Of a DNA stretch of 64,000 nt, positions 42,320 through 51,926 are shown in pieces. The position numbers were made by a program, and so were the translations under genes. Origin of the DNA: Closterium sp. NIES-65 (taxonomy: Eukaryota > Streptophyta > Zygnematophyceae > Desmidiales > Closteriaceae); assembly GCA_948144175.1 (NCBI GenBank), contig CANXME010001290.1, positions 186,001 through 250,000 of the forward strand, written 5' to 3'. The notes beneath the pieces were generated by a model, which saw only the letters and a list, made by a program, of their open reading frames with translations, searched no databases and was not told the origin of the DNA. Numbering within the stretch: position 1 is the first letter of the stretch; the number at the start of each line of letters is the position of its first letter.

Positions 42320-43232
42320 CTACCACAGCAGCACCTGGCGCGAGGAAGAGAGGCGGGGGGGGGGTAGCGGGGCAGTGCGGTAGGGGAAGAGGCGGTACAA
42401 GGGCACGGACTCGTCAAAGGTGACGTCCTGAGAGGGCAGGACCCGGCGCGAGGTGACGTGGTAAAACTGCCAACCAGGCGCGTCCGGGACAAAGCCAAGG
42501 AAGACGCAGGGAAGAGCACGGGAGGAGAGCTTGTCCGCAGACGTATCGCGGACAAAAGCTCGAGAGCCCCAGACTCGGAAACGCGACGCATCGCCAACCT
42601 CCCCCATCCACAGCAGTGTGGGCGAGGTCCCTGGAGTAGAGACACGGGGCCAGAGGTTGAGCTGATGCGCAGCGTACCGGACCGCAAACGGCCACAGAAT
42701 GTGGGGAGCAGCCGCGTGGATCAAGGAGGTACGAGCGACCTCCATGACCAGACCAATGCGGCGCTCAGCAACCCCATTCTGCTGTGGAGAGGCCGGAAGC
42801 GTAAACGACTGCTCAATGCCGTGCTCGGCACAGTACGCGGCCAAGAGGTCAGAGGAGAACTCACCACCTCTATCAGAGTGCAAGCGCAGGACAGGAAACT
42901 CCGAGCGGAAACGCTCACTGAGCTGAAGACGGGCTCTGCGGATCCAGGGGATCAAGACATCAGGGACCTCACCCTTGGTGCGCAAGGGGAAGACCGTGGT
43001 GTAACGCGAGAAGTCGTCAACAACAATCAGGAAGTACCTCTCCTGACCCTGACCACGGATGCGGGCTGGGCCCCACACGTCCATGTGCAGCGTCTGCAAG
43101 GGAGCAGTCGTCGGGGGAAACGAGGAGGAGTGAGGAGCGGCGCGCTGCCGTCCCTCGACACAAGGAAGGCAGGGAGGAGCAGGTGAGGGAGGGAGGGCAG
43201 GAAGGACCCTGGGGAGACCAGAGACAAGGTAC
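42320..43232 (-). pseudogene. Copia-A integrase
   Basis: Reads LHMDVWGPARIRGQG, FPVLRLHSDRGGEFSSDLLA and SPQQNGVAERRIGLVMEVAR: all three catalytic acids (D, D, E) present. Ends at a frameshift in a 10-base G run on the plus strand (42355-42364). Confidence 0.88.
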
Positions 43233-43237
43233 CGGGA

Positions 43238-43584
43238 TCTCAGAATCCCAACCACTAGACCATTGGGATAAAAGGGCTTGTTTCAGTAGCGGGTCAGTGC
43301 GCCCATAACCCCCCAGGCAAATGCGCCTGTAACCCTTCCCTAGGATCGATCGGGGATCACCAGTGGACCTCTGACACCCCCCCGCACTGGGATGCCCGAA
43401 GTGCATACACCGGGATTCGAACCCGAGACCTTCGCTCTGATACCATCTCAGAATCCCAACCACTAGACCATTGGGATAAAAGGGCTTGTTTCAGTAGCGG
43501 GTCAGTGCGCCCATAACCCCCCAGGCAAATGCGCCTGTAACCCTTCCCTAGGATCGATCGGGGATCACCAGTGGACCTCTGACA
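43238..43584 (-). mobile_element. TRIM-2 inserted in Copia-A
   Basis: 347-bp miniature LTR element. LTRs 43238-43376 and 43446-43584 appear identical (139 bp), with a 69-bp interior and target duplication CGGGA (43233-43237, 43585-43589). Minus-strand order: LTR, primer site TGGTATCAGAGC (43445-43434), interior, G7 polypurine tract, LTR. Same family as 9039-9414. An A-box-like TGGTCTAGTGG (43470-43460) and a B-box-like GGTTCGAATCC (43423-43413), 36 bases apart, straddle the primer site; TTTT occurs in the 3' LTR (43273-43270). Removing it restores the Copia-A reading SR-YLVSGLPR. Youngest event in the stack. Confidence 0.92.
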
Positions 43585-44336
43585 CGGGAGTGCATGGCAC
43601 GAAGCCGCTGCACAGACGGGTGACCAAGGCGGTGGTGCCAAAGGACAGTCTCGTGTGCCACAGAGCGACACGAGCAGGGGGCGGATAGCTGACCTGACGC
43701 AGACGCAGACGCAGCGACCTGAGGGGACTCAGTGGTCAGTGTGTACAGGTCCGACCCCGGCTGCCGAGTGAAGGTAGCCAGGTGACGGCCCGTCCGAGCA
43801 CACATGCAGTGTGTCACGCGCTCGTAGGCAGGGGTGAACTGGTGGACACCCCCGTCCTGGAGCGCACAACCCGCCACCAAGTTCGTAGAGAATGAGGGGA
43901 GGTGGAGACCTGACAGTGTGCCCGACGGGACCGCAAGACAAGGAAGGGCAGTGGAGGAGGTCGCAATGACCGGACCCCCAGAGGGGTCAGCGAGGGAGAC
44001 AGCAACTGGTCGAGCAAGCGGCTCAAGAGCAGTGCGGTCACGAAAGAAACAGCGCGAAGCGCTTGAGTCTAGAGTGAAAGTGTGCAGTGCCTCAGTGGAC
44101 TCAGTAGTACCTGGGGTGGCGGACACACAAGCACCTAGAGCAGCAGCCTCACCAGCACCTGGGGCAGCAGACACGCAAGCACCTAGAGCGGCAGCCTCAC
44201 TCGTGCGGATGCCCGGGTCGGGCGGAACACTCAGGTACTGAACATCCTCTCCACTAGTAGTCAATGCATACATAGCACGGAGAATAACATCAAAGTCAAG
44301 AGCATAGATATCAATATCCTTCTTGAGGAGATCAGC
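43585..44336 (-). pseudogene. Copia-A protease and pre-integrase
   Basis: Continues gag's frame past the TGA. Protease site reads FTLDSSASRCFF (DSG in Copia-B/C). The pre-integrase motif HETVLWHHRLGHPSVQRLRA leads to AMHSR, where the TRIM is inserted. Confidence 0.82.
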
Positions 44337-45572
44337 TCACTGGGGGGTCTCAGGAGCGTCAGGGAACTGAGCACGCCAAGCGTCGTCGAGGCGAGAGAAG
44401 CAGCGCTGCGTGGTGTGCGCCCTCCCGCACGTCTGTCCCTTGCGGCGACCAGTGCGGATGACGTACGTGCAGCTAAGACCACCCCCCGCCCCCCCGTGCT
44501 GTGAGTACCACTCACGAAGGTCCTGGGACGACAAAGGGTGCTGCGTGCCCTGGCCAGCGCCAGAGCCTCCACGACCACCACCTCCGCCGCCACCACCGCG
44601 ACCACCACCGCCCCTGCCGCCGCCACGTCCACTGCCGCCACCACCACCGCCCCCACCCCGGCCACCGCCGCCGCCGCTGCCTCCACCACCCCCACCGCTG
44701 CCACTAGCCCCTCCAGCCCCGCCACCGCCTCCACCGCCGCCACCACCCCCACCACCGCCTCCCCCGCCGTCACCCCCACCGCCCTTGCCTCCCCTGCCCT
44801 TGCCGCTGCGGCGCCCGCTGGAAGCGGACGCAGACCCGACCTGCTCAGAACCAAGGAGGTCGACAGCAGCAGCAGAGGCGACAGAGGGGAGCAGGGGGGA
44901 AGGGGAACACCCCTCGAAGAACGGGGTGCGGGGGTCGCCACGAGAGGCACCTATAGCTACAATACTCTTCTCAGCTGCAGTCAGTTCCTTCTCGAGGAGG
45001 TCGATGGTGAGCTCAGTGGGGCAGCGAGCTAGGAAGTGGTCCCTGACTGTACGCAGAGTGTCAGGGAGGCGGGTGACTAGGTGGTAGAGAGTGAGCCAGA
45101 GCGGGGGGGGGTGGGAGGCAAGGAACTCAGCGGGCATAGCGGCACGAAAGCGGGCCTCACTAGTGCGGAGGTGCGTGATGAGGTCAGCGACTGTCAAGAA
45201 GGCTGACAGGTCAGGGAACAGGTAGGGGAGCGAAAGGCGGCCTAGTGTAGCAGAGGCCGGGGAGGAGTAGCGCGCAACTACAGCAGTGTACAGGTCCTGT
45301 GCAGTCTGATGCTGGCCAAAGTGCTCGCGCTCATCGACTGGCAGGGAGTTGCGAATAGCAAAGCGGGCGTGGGCGTCACGAGTCTGCCACTGTGAGCGAG
45401 CAGTAGCGGCAGCAGTAGCAGCAGGAGCAGGGACTGTGCCTAGCGCGTGATCGTACAGCGAGATATCCTCCCGGGCTGTGAGCTGGAGGAAAAGGTGCAG
45501 ATCATCGAGCCAGATCTCAAACTTAATCGGGCGGCCCTCAGCATCGAACGAGAGAACTGTAGGGCTAGCCAT
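44337..45572 (-). CDS. Copia-A gag
   Basis: ATG at 45572, stop TGA at 44337-44339 where Copia-B/C have Trp. Starts MASPTVLSFDAEGRPIKFEI. Copia gag core includes LEKELTAAEKSIVAIGASRG, then a Gly tract of roughly 70 residues, LREWYSQHG, and a Cys/His motif C-x13-C-x3-H-x4-C (TCGRAHTTQRCF at its end) in place of the standard knuckle. Binds and packages element RNA. Confidence 0.85.
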   Translation of the reverse strand: MASPTVLSFDAEGRPIKFEIWLDDLHLFLQLTAREDISLYDHALGTVPAPAATAAATARSQWQTRDAHARFAIRNSLPVDEREHFGQHQTAQDLYTAVVARYSSPASATLGRLSLPYLFPDLSAFLTVADLITHLRTSEARFRAAMPAEFLASHPPPLWLTLYHLVTRLPDTLRTVRDHFLARCPTELTIDLLEKELTAAEKSIVAIGASRGDPRTPFFEGCSPSPLLPSVASAAAVDLLGSEQVGSASASSGRRSGKGRGGKGGGGDGGGGGGGGGGGGGGGGGAGGASGSGGGGGGSGGGGGRGGGGGGGGSGRGGGRGGGGRGGGGGGGGRGGSGAGQGTQHPLSSQDLREWYSQHGGAGGGLSCTYVIRTGRRKGQTCGRAHTTQRCFSRLDDAWRAQFPDAPETPQ

Positions 45573-46487
45573 AGCTGTAGTAGGAGCAGTAGTAGCAGTA
45601 GTAGTAGTGGCAGTAGTAGCAGTGACAGTAGTAGTAGTAGTAGTAGCAGTAGTAGCAGGAGCAGTGGTAGCAGTGACTGCAGTAGCAGGGGAAACCCTAA
45701 CCCTAACTGAGGGCAGGGCTGTTCTGGCAGCGCGGCTCGGCTAGGGTGAGGCAGCTCGGGTCGGGCAGTGCGGCGCGGCTCGGCTCGGGCGGCGCGGCTC
45801 GGCGGGCGGCGCGGCTCGGCGCGCGGCGCGGCTCGGCTCGGTGCGGGCTGCTGCGCGGTTCGGGCGGCGGCTGCAGCTGCTGTGCGCGGCTGCGGTGGCT
45901 GTGCGCGGGGCTGCTGCGGCGGCTCTGTGCTGTTGCCGCGGTCGCACGCTCGGGGCCGTTCGGGGCTAGCGCGGGGCCGTTCGGGGGCCGTGAGAGGCTA
46001 GCGCGGGGCCGATCCGGGGCCTGAGGGGGGCTAGCGCGGGGCCTAAAGGGGCCGTGAGAGGCTAGCGCGGGGGCCGCACGGGGCCGTTTGGGGCTAGCGC
46101 GGGGCCATTCGGGGCCGGGAGAGGCTAGCGTGAGGCCAACGGGGGGCCTTAAGAAGCTAGCTCGGGGCCGTAAGGGGCCGTTCTGGGCTAGCGCGGGGCC
46201 GCGCGGGGCCTTAAGGGGCTAGCGCGGGGCCTTCAGGGGGCCGTGAGAGGCTAGCAAGGGGCCGACGGGGCCGTTAGCGAGGAGAGCGCGGGGCCGTAAG
46301 AGGCCTTAAGGGGGCGACGCGAGGGGCCGTGAGGGGCCTGAAGGGGCGACGCGAGGGGGGGCCTTAGGAGGCCTTAGGAACGAGGCGCACGAGGGCGCTA
46401 GGAAAAGGCGGCGCACGAGGGCGCGGCTAGCGGAAACGGTGGGCCCTAACGTTTCGGTCCTAGGTGAAACCTAGGCTCGTAATACCA
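45573..46487 (-). other. Copia-A leader with GC-rich repeats
   Basis: 45950-46330 is built from irregular GGCTAGCGCGGGGCCG-type repeats of about 20-35 bp. A (TAG)n-like stretch lies at 45575-45660. No ORF of its own. Confidence 0.7.
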
Positions 46488-46611
46488 TGTCAGAATGAGA
46501 AACAGGAATGAATGATTAGAATGACTGTTGGGTACAAATAGGTCAAAACCTAACCCACTATAGGCTAACCCACTGTAGCCTAAACAAGCATAACATATAT
46601 AATGTTTGACA
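46488..46611 (-). repeat. Copia-A 5' LTR
   Basis: 124 bp, on the minus strand TGTCAAACAT...TTCTGACA. Its inner edge abuts the primer site. Confidence 0.92.
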
Positions 46612-48483
46612 AGCAGAACTTGCAGACATGGAGAAGTAGATAGAGGACCTGCTAGACAGAATACTGATCCGGCCATCCACATTAGCCTACGGCGCACCGG
46701 TTCTCTTCACTCCAAAGCCAGATGGTAGTGTACAGATGTGCATCGACTACCGGGCACGAAACAAACAGACAGTGGTGCAACAGTCTTCTTGAAGCTGGAC
46801 ATATGGACGGGTTACTGGCAAATACAGATGGCGGAAAACTCGATCCAGAAGACGATGCTACGTACCAGATATGTCTCCAAATATTTGGTGATGTCGTTCG
46901 GGCTCTGCAACGCACCAGCAACATTTCAGGCGGAGATGAACCACATCCTACGGCCCCTGCTGGACGAGTGCGTGGTGGTGTATCTGGACGATATCCAAAT
47001 CTACTTAGCAGGCATGAAGGAGCGCGTGGAGCATATGCGGAGAGTCTTCGAGATACCGCGGAATTTTTTTTTTTCCAAGTGAAATTGTCGAAGATCGACT
47101 TCGCCCTAAAGAATCCTTGGGCACATGGTGAGTGCCGAGGGCGTACACGTGGACCCGCGGAAAATCGAAGCCGTCATGAGAACGTCAAGAAGTTGCAGCT
47201 GTTCCTAGGCTACACCAACTTCTACAACAGGTTTGTGCCAGAATACTTTAAAAAAGCAGCGCCACTAACGAACCTACAGAATACGCCCTATAAATGGGAT
47301 ACTTCTCAATAGCAAGCCATGGAGCAGCTACAGACAGCTTTGACCTCCGCCCTAGAACTGATCCTACCAGATCCAGACAAATACTGCGTGGAGCATACGC
47401 TAGAGCAATTGGAGGAGTCCTGATGTTGGATCAAGGACACGGTTTGCATCCCATCGTTTACCTCAGTAAGAAGCTACATGGGGCTGAACTGAACTACCCA
47501 ATCCATGATTAGGAAGCCTTGATGATCGTCACAGTCTTCAAGGCGTGGAGGTGTTACTGTGAGAGAGCTAAGACCCCGTCTACACTGACTACTGCAATCT
47601 CAAATACCTCAAGTCGCAGCCTACGCTCTCACGATGACATGTGCGGTGGGTGGACTTCCTCGAGAGGCATTTCCACTACAACATCGTTTACAAGCCATGG
47701 TTACACAACTAAACAGACGCACTGATCCGACCCTGGCATGTAGCAGGGATCCAGCTCGACGAAAAGAACCCCATGCTAAAAGGCTTGTTCCAACATGGGT
47801 ACTCCATGGACTCATAAATTGCTACAGCAGAGAAGAAAAACTATTATAGTGGGAGAATGACTTAGCAGTACGGAAGGGTTGAGGAATCAATTGGGTTCCC
47901 AACTACGCCCCACTTTGACGGAATTTAGTGGACGATTTCCACGATATGACAATGCGAGATACTTCAAAAGTAACAAAAATATTGCGGGAAGAGCAAAGTA
48001 TTACTACTAGCCCCAGATGGGAACGGACGTGCAGCAATTCATCACCTCGTGCGACACGTGCTAGCGGATGAAGAATAGCAAGCATAAACAAGCCAATTTC
48101 TTCAGCTTCTACCCGTACCGGAGTAGCCTTCGACCACACGAGGGCATGATGCTATACTCGTAGCATCAACAACTTCTCTAAAATAATACAGCTACAGCTA
48201 CGGCTACAGCTGAAGCTGGAGCACGCCTTACAAGTAAGTTATGGAAAGAAAAGATGGGATTCATGGGAACAAAGCTTGCGATGTCTTCGGCATACCACCC
48301 CTAGACAGACGAACAGGCATAACGCCTCAATCAGGTGGATGAACAGTTACTGCTTACAGCATGCGAAGACGAGATCAGCCACTAGGATCTACAGTTACCG
48401 ACCATAGAGCTCGCTTACAACAACGCTACACATGCGACCACAGGGACATTACCTCTTTTCCTGTGTTACGGATGTGAACCTAT
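46612..48483 (+). mobile_element. Gypsy-2 fragment 2: RT to integrase
   Basis: Continues after Copia-A with AYGAPVLFTPKPDGSVQMCI, then RT (MSFGLCNAPATFQAEMNHIL; VVYLDD at about 46975), RNase H (LHPIVYLSKKLHGAELNYPI) and eroded integrase pieces (AYNNATHATTGTLPLFLCYG) in several frames. Heavily mutated. Broken again at 48483 by Copia-B. Confidence 0.82.
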
Positions 48484-48613
48484 TGTCAGATTATAGGCTG
48501 ATGCATGTTTGTAGGCTGTAGTGGGGTAGCACATATGGGGTACAACCCAATTAGGGTTGGTACTTGTATTGCCTTGTTTCATAGTTCAATCATTCCTAGT
48601 CTAAGCTTTCACA
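48484..48613 (+). repeat. Copia-B 5' LTR
   Basis: 130 bp, TGTCAGATTA...CTTTCACA followed directly by the initiator-Met-type primer site. Confidence 0.88.
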
Positions 48614-49529
48614 TGGTATAGAGCGGGTTCCTCTGTGGGAACCGTTCCTAGGGCCCACCTACCTACCTACCTATCAAGCGCCCCTAGTGCGCCTCCTACC
48701 TCGTGCGCCCCTAGTGCGCCTCTTCCCGTGCGCGCGGCCCGCCAAGTACCCGCGCGCGGGTTTACCCTTTTTTTTCCCGCGCGCGGCCCTTTAGCAGCCC
48801 GCGCGCGGCTCTTTCGCGCGCGCGACCAGCCAGCCGCCCGCGCCGCCCTTGCGGCCTACTAACGCCGCCCTCGCAGCCTCCTCGACGCCGCCCTCGCGGC
48901 CTCCTTACCGCCGCCCTCGCGGCCTCCTCGACGCCGCCCTCGAGGCCGTCTTACCGCCGCCCTCGCGGCCTCCTCGACGCCGCAGCTGCGGCCTCCTTAC
49001 CGCCGCCCTCGCGGCCTCCTCGACGCCGCCCTCGCGGCCTCCTTACCGCCGCCCTCGCGGCCTCCTCGACGCCGCCGCCGCGGCCTCCTTACCGCCGCCC
49101 TCGCGGCCTCCTTAACGCCGCCGCCGCGGCCTCCTTGCCGCCGGCCTCGCGGCCTCTTTGGCGTCGCCTCTACCGGCCCCGCCCCGCCTCTACCGGCCCC
49201 GGCGCCACCTCTACAGGCCCCGGCGCCACCTCCTCCTTCCTGGCACCGCCGCCCAGCAGCCCAGCAGCGGCGCAACCCACCAGCCGCGCCGCCCACCAGC
49301 TGAGCCGCCGGGCCGCCGCTCCACCAGCAGCTGAGCCGCCGAACAGCCGAGCGGGCGAGCCGCCGAGCAGCCCAGCAGCCGAGCCGCCCAGCAGGCGAGC
49401 TGCCGAGCAACCGAGCCGCCCGAGCCGCCCGGTACCTGCACTGCCCGACCTGCCCTGTCCGGTAAGAGCAGCGCCGTCCTCTCCGCACTGCCCTCACCCT
49501 ACTACTTGCACTGCTAGTCTACTGCTGTC
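48614..49529 (+). other. Copia-B leader with a GC-rich minisatellite
   Basis: 48850-49150 consists of CTCGCGGCCTCCTyrmCGCCGCC-type units of about 18-19 bp in tandem; 49250-49440 is rich in CAGCCGAGCCGCC words. The Pro/Arg/Ser-rich ORFs here are composition artefacts. Confidence 0.7.
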
Positions 49530-51926
49530 ATGTCTACCCCTAGTGTCCTCGCTTTTGACGCTGAGGGTCGGGCCATTGACTTTGACGTCTGGGTAGACGA
49601 CCTGCAGCTCTTCTTACAGTGCGATAGGGCAGACGGCCTCTCCCTCTTTGACCTCACTTCTGGTGCCTCCCCTGCCCCCGCTGCCACTGATGACGCCACT
49701 GTTCGCTCACAGTGGGCCACGCGCGATGCTGCTGCACGTCTTGCTGTGCGTCGCCACCTGCCTGTCTCTGAGCGTGCGCACTTTAGCCAGTACAAGAGTG
49801 CTCAGACCTTGTACGACGCTGTAGTTGCACGCTACTCCTCCCCTGCCACTGCTGCACTGAGCCGCCTCATGCTGCCTTACCTCTTTCCTGACCTTGCTGC
49901 CTTTGCCACAGTCGCTGACCTCATTACGCACCTCCGCTCTAGTGACACTCGCTACCGCGCTGCGCTTCCTGCTGAGTTCTGCGCCAAGAACCCCCCTCCC
50001 ATGTACATAGTGACCCGCCTCCCTGACTCCCTTCGCGCAGTCAGGGACCACTTTCTCTTAGTCTGTCCCACCACCCTCACTGTTGACCTCCTCGAGAAGG
50101 ACCTCCTAGCAGCAGAGAAGAGCATCAACGCTGTAGGAGCCTCTCGTGGTGACCCTCGCACCCCCATCTTTGAGGGGTGTTCCTCCTCCCCCTTGTTGCC
50201 CTCTGTTGCCTCTGCTGCTACGGTCGACCTCGTTGGCTTCGAGCCGGTCGCCGCGGCGTCTACCTCTAGTGGGAGGCGTCGCCCAGGCAAGGGCAAGGGG
50301 GGCAGGGGAGCTGGAGGAGCTAGCGGGGGCAGTGGAGGAGGCGGTGGAGGCGGAGGGGGGGGTGGGGGTGGTGGTGGAGGTGGTGGCGGGGGCGGAGGTG
50401 TCGGTGGCGGCAGTGGAGGCGGAGGCAGCGGCGGCGGTGGCGGTGGGAGTGGAGGCGGAGGCGGCGGTGGCGGCGGCGGTGGGCGTGGAGGTGGTGGCGG
50501 AGGTGGCGGAGGCGGCGGCGGAGGAGGTGGCGGAGGAGGTCGTGGCTCGTCGCAGCGGAGTGGCTCCGGTGGTGGTCAGCGCCAGCACCAGCAGCGCGGT
50601 CAGGAGACCCTCTCCCCTCAGCAGCTCCGTGAGTGGTACGCTGCACTTCAAAGGGGTGGGGGTGCTGGTCCGTGCACCTACGTCCTGTGCACTGGCGACC
50701 GTGAGGATGAGGAGTGTGGGGGTCTGCACTCCACCCAGCGCTGTTTTGGCAGCCTGACTGACGCTTGGCGCCGCCAGTTCCCCGACGCCACTGAGATCCC
50801 ACGCTGGGACCAGCTGTCTAGGGCAGGAGTAGCTATCTTTGATCTTGACTTTGATGCTATTCTTCGTGCCATGTATGCTGTGACTATTAGTGATGAGGCT
50901 GACTATTACCGGTGTTTCCCGCCCGACCCGGGCATTGGTGAGGCTGCGGCTCTATGTGCCAGTGAGTGTGCGTCCTCAGGTGCTGGTGAGTCTGCTCTCT
51001 CAGGTACCGCGTCGGCTCAGGCCTCTCACACCTTCACACTTGACTCAGGAGCGTCTCGCTCCTTCTTTCGAGACCGCACCACACTCACGCCGCTTAGTCG
51101 GCCAGTGGCGGTCTCCCTGGCAGACCCCTCTGGGGGTCCTGTTCTTGCTCACTACTCCACTGTCCTTCCGTGCCCTGCGGTCCCGTCAGGCTCCCTGTGG
51201 GGTTTGTACCTCCCCTCGTTCTCTACGAACTTGGTGGCGGGTGCTGACCTCCAGGATGGAGGGGTTGACCAGTTCACCCCTGCGCGCCGACGGGAGACCC
51301 ACTGCACGGACGCGGACACGGGGCGACACTTGGCCACGTTTACGCGTCGGCCGGGGTCGAGCCTGTACACACTCACTACCGCGTCTCCTCCGCCTCCTGC
51401 GTCTGGTCAGGTACCTGCGTCGGGTCAGGTGTTTGCTGCAGCGTCCAGGTCTGGTCCTGAGTCTGCCCCCTGCTCGTGTTGCCTCCTGTCCCACGAGACC
51501 CTCCTCTGGCACCCCCGTCTGGGTCACCCCTCCCTGCTTCGTCTTCGAAGCATGGCCTCCCGTCTCCTTGTCTCTGGTCTTCCCCGGTCCCTCCCTCCCC
51601 TTCCTCCGGGGCCTGGCCCTACCTGTGTCCCCTGTGTCGAGGGACGCCTGCGGGCTACCCCTCACTCCTCCTCCTTTCCTCCGACAAAAGCCTTGCTGCA
51701 GACACTTCACATGGACGTGTGGGGCCCAGCGCGCGTCCGTGGGCAGGGTCACGAGCGCTACTTCCTGCTGGTGGTTGACGACTACTCGCGTTACACCACA
51801 GTCTTCCCCTTGCGCAGCAAGGGTGAGGTCACTGAGATGTTGATCGACTGGATCCGCGCGGCTCGTCTCCAGCTCAGGCGGAGCTTCGGCTCAGACTTTC
51901 CTGTTCTGCGTCTGCACTCTGAGTGA
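49530..51926 (+). CDS. Copia-B gag-protease-integrase N-part
   Basis: ATG at 49530 (MSTPSVLAFDAEGRAIDFDV). One 798-codon frame: gag core (LEKDLLAAEKSINAVGASRG), a Gly tract (about 50290-50560), LREWYAALQR, Cys/His motif ending CGGLHSTQRCF, protease LDSGASRSFF, pre-integrase LLWHPRLGHPSLLRLRSM, integrase start LHMDVWGPARVRG. TGA at 51924 right after LRLHSE, where Copia-C reads SDRGGEF, also replaces the second catalytic Asp by Glu. A short in-frame deletion after NPPPMYI relative to Copia-C. Confidence 0.9.
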   Translation: MSTPSVLAFDAEGRAIDFDVWVDDLQLFLQCDRADGLSLFDLTSGASPAPAATDDATVRSQWATRDAAARLAVRRHLPVSERAHFSQYKSAQTLYDAVVARYSSPATAALSRLMLPYLFPDLAAFATVADLITHLRSSDTRYRAALPAEFCAKNPPPMYIVTRLPDSLRAVRDHFLLVCPTTLTVDLLEKDLLAAEKSINAVGASRGDPRTPIFEGCSSSPLLPSVASAATVDLVGFEPVAAASTSSGRRRPGKGKGGRGAGGASGGSGGGGGGGGGGGGGGGGGGGGGGVGGGSGGGGSGGGGGGSGGGGGGGGGGGRGGGGGGGGGGGGGGGGGGRGSSQRSGSGGGQRQHQQRGQETLSPQQLREWYAALQRGGGAGPCTYVLCTGDREDEECGGLHSTQRCFGSLTDAWRRQFPDATEIPRWDQLSRAGVAIFDLDFDAILRAMYAVTISDEADYYRCFPPDPGIGEAAALCASECASSGAGESALSGTASAQASHTFTLDSGASRSFFRDRTTLTPLSRPVAVSLADPSGGPVLAHYSTVLPCPAVPSGSLWGLYLPSFSTNLVAGADLQDGGVDQFTPARRRETHCTDADTGRHLATFTRRPGSSLYTLTTASPPPPASGQVPASGQVFAAASRSGPESAPCSCCLLSHETLLWHPRLGHPSLLRLRSMASRLLVSGLPRSLPPLPPGPGPTCVPCVEGRLRATPHSSSFPPTKALLQTLHMDVWGPARVRGQGHERYFLLVVDDYSRYTTVFPLRSKGEVTEMLIDWIRAARLQLRRSFGSDFPVLRLHSE

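Larger units (their letters stand above)
38739..46611 (-). mobile_element. Copia-A, Ty1/Copia element (decayed, nested in Gypsy-2)
   Basis: Minus-strand element with 124-bp LTRs (46488-46611 and 38739-38862, three differences), target duplication AGCAG (38734-38738, 46612-46616), primer site TGGTATTACGAGCC and polypurine tract CTTTGGGGGTG. Integrase precedes RT, which defines Copia. Inactivated by TGA 44337-44339, a TRIM insertion, TAG 41292-41294, TAG 40761-40763 and frameshifts at about 42355-42364, 40450 and 39590. Confidence 0.93.

Noticed and set aside
41848-43186. Plus-strand ORFs antisense to Copia-A, up to 242 codons
   Set aside because: Shadows of the minus-strand integrase and its repetitive linker.
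45690-45710. Telomere-like AAACCCTAACCCTAA
   Set aside because: Only two units inside the Copia-A leader; not a telomere array.
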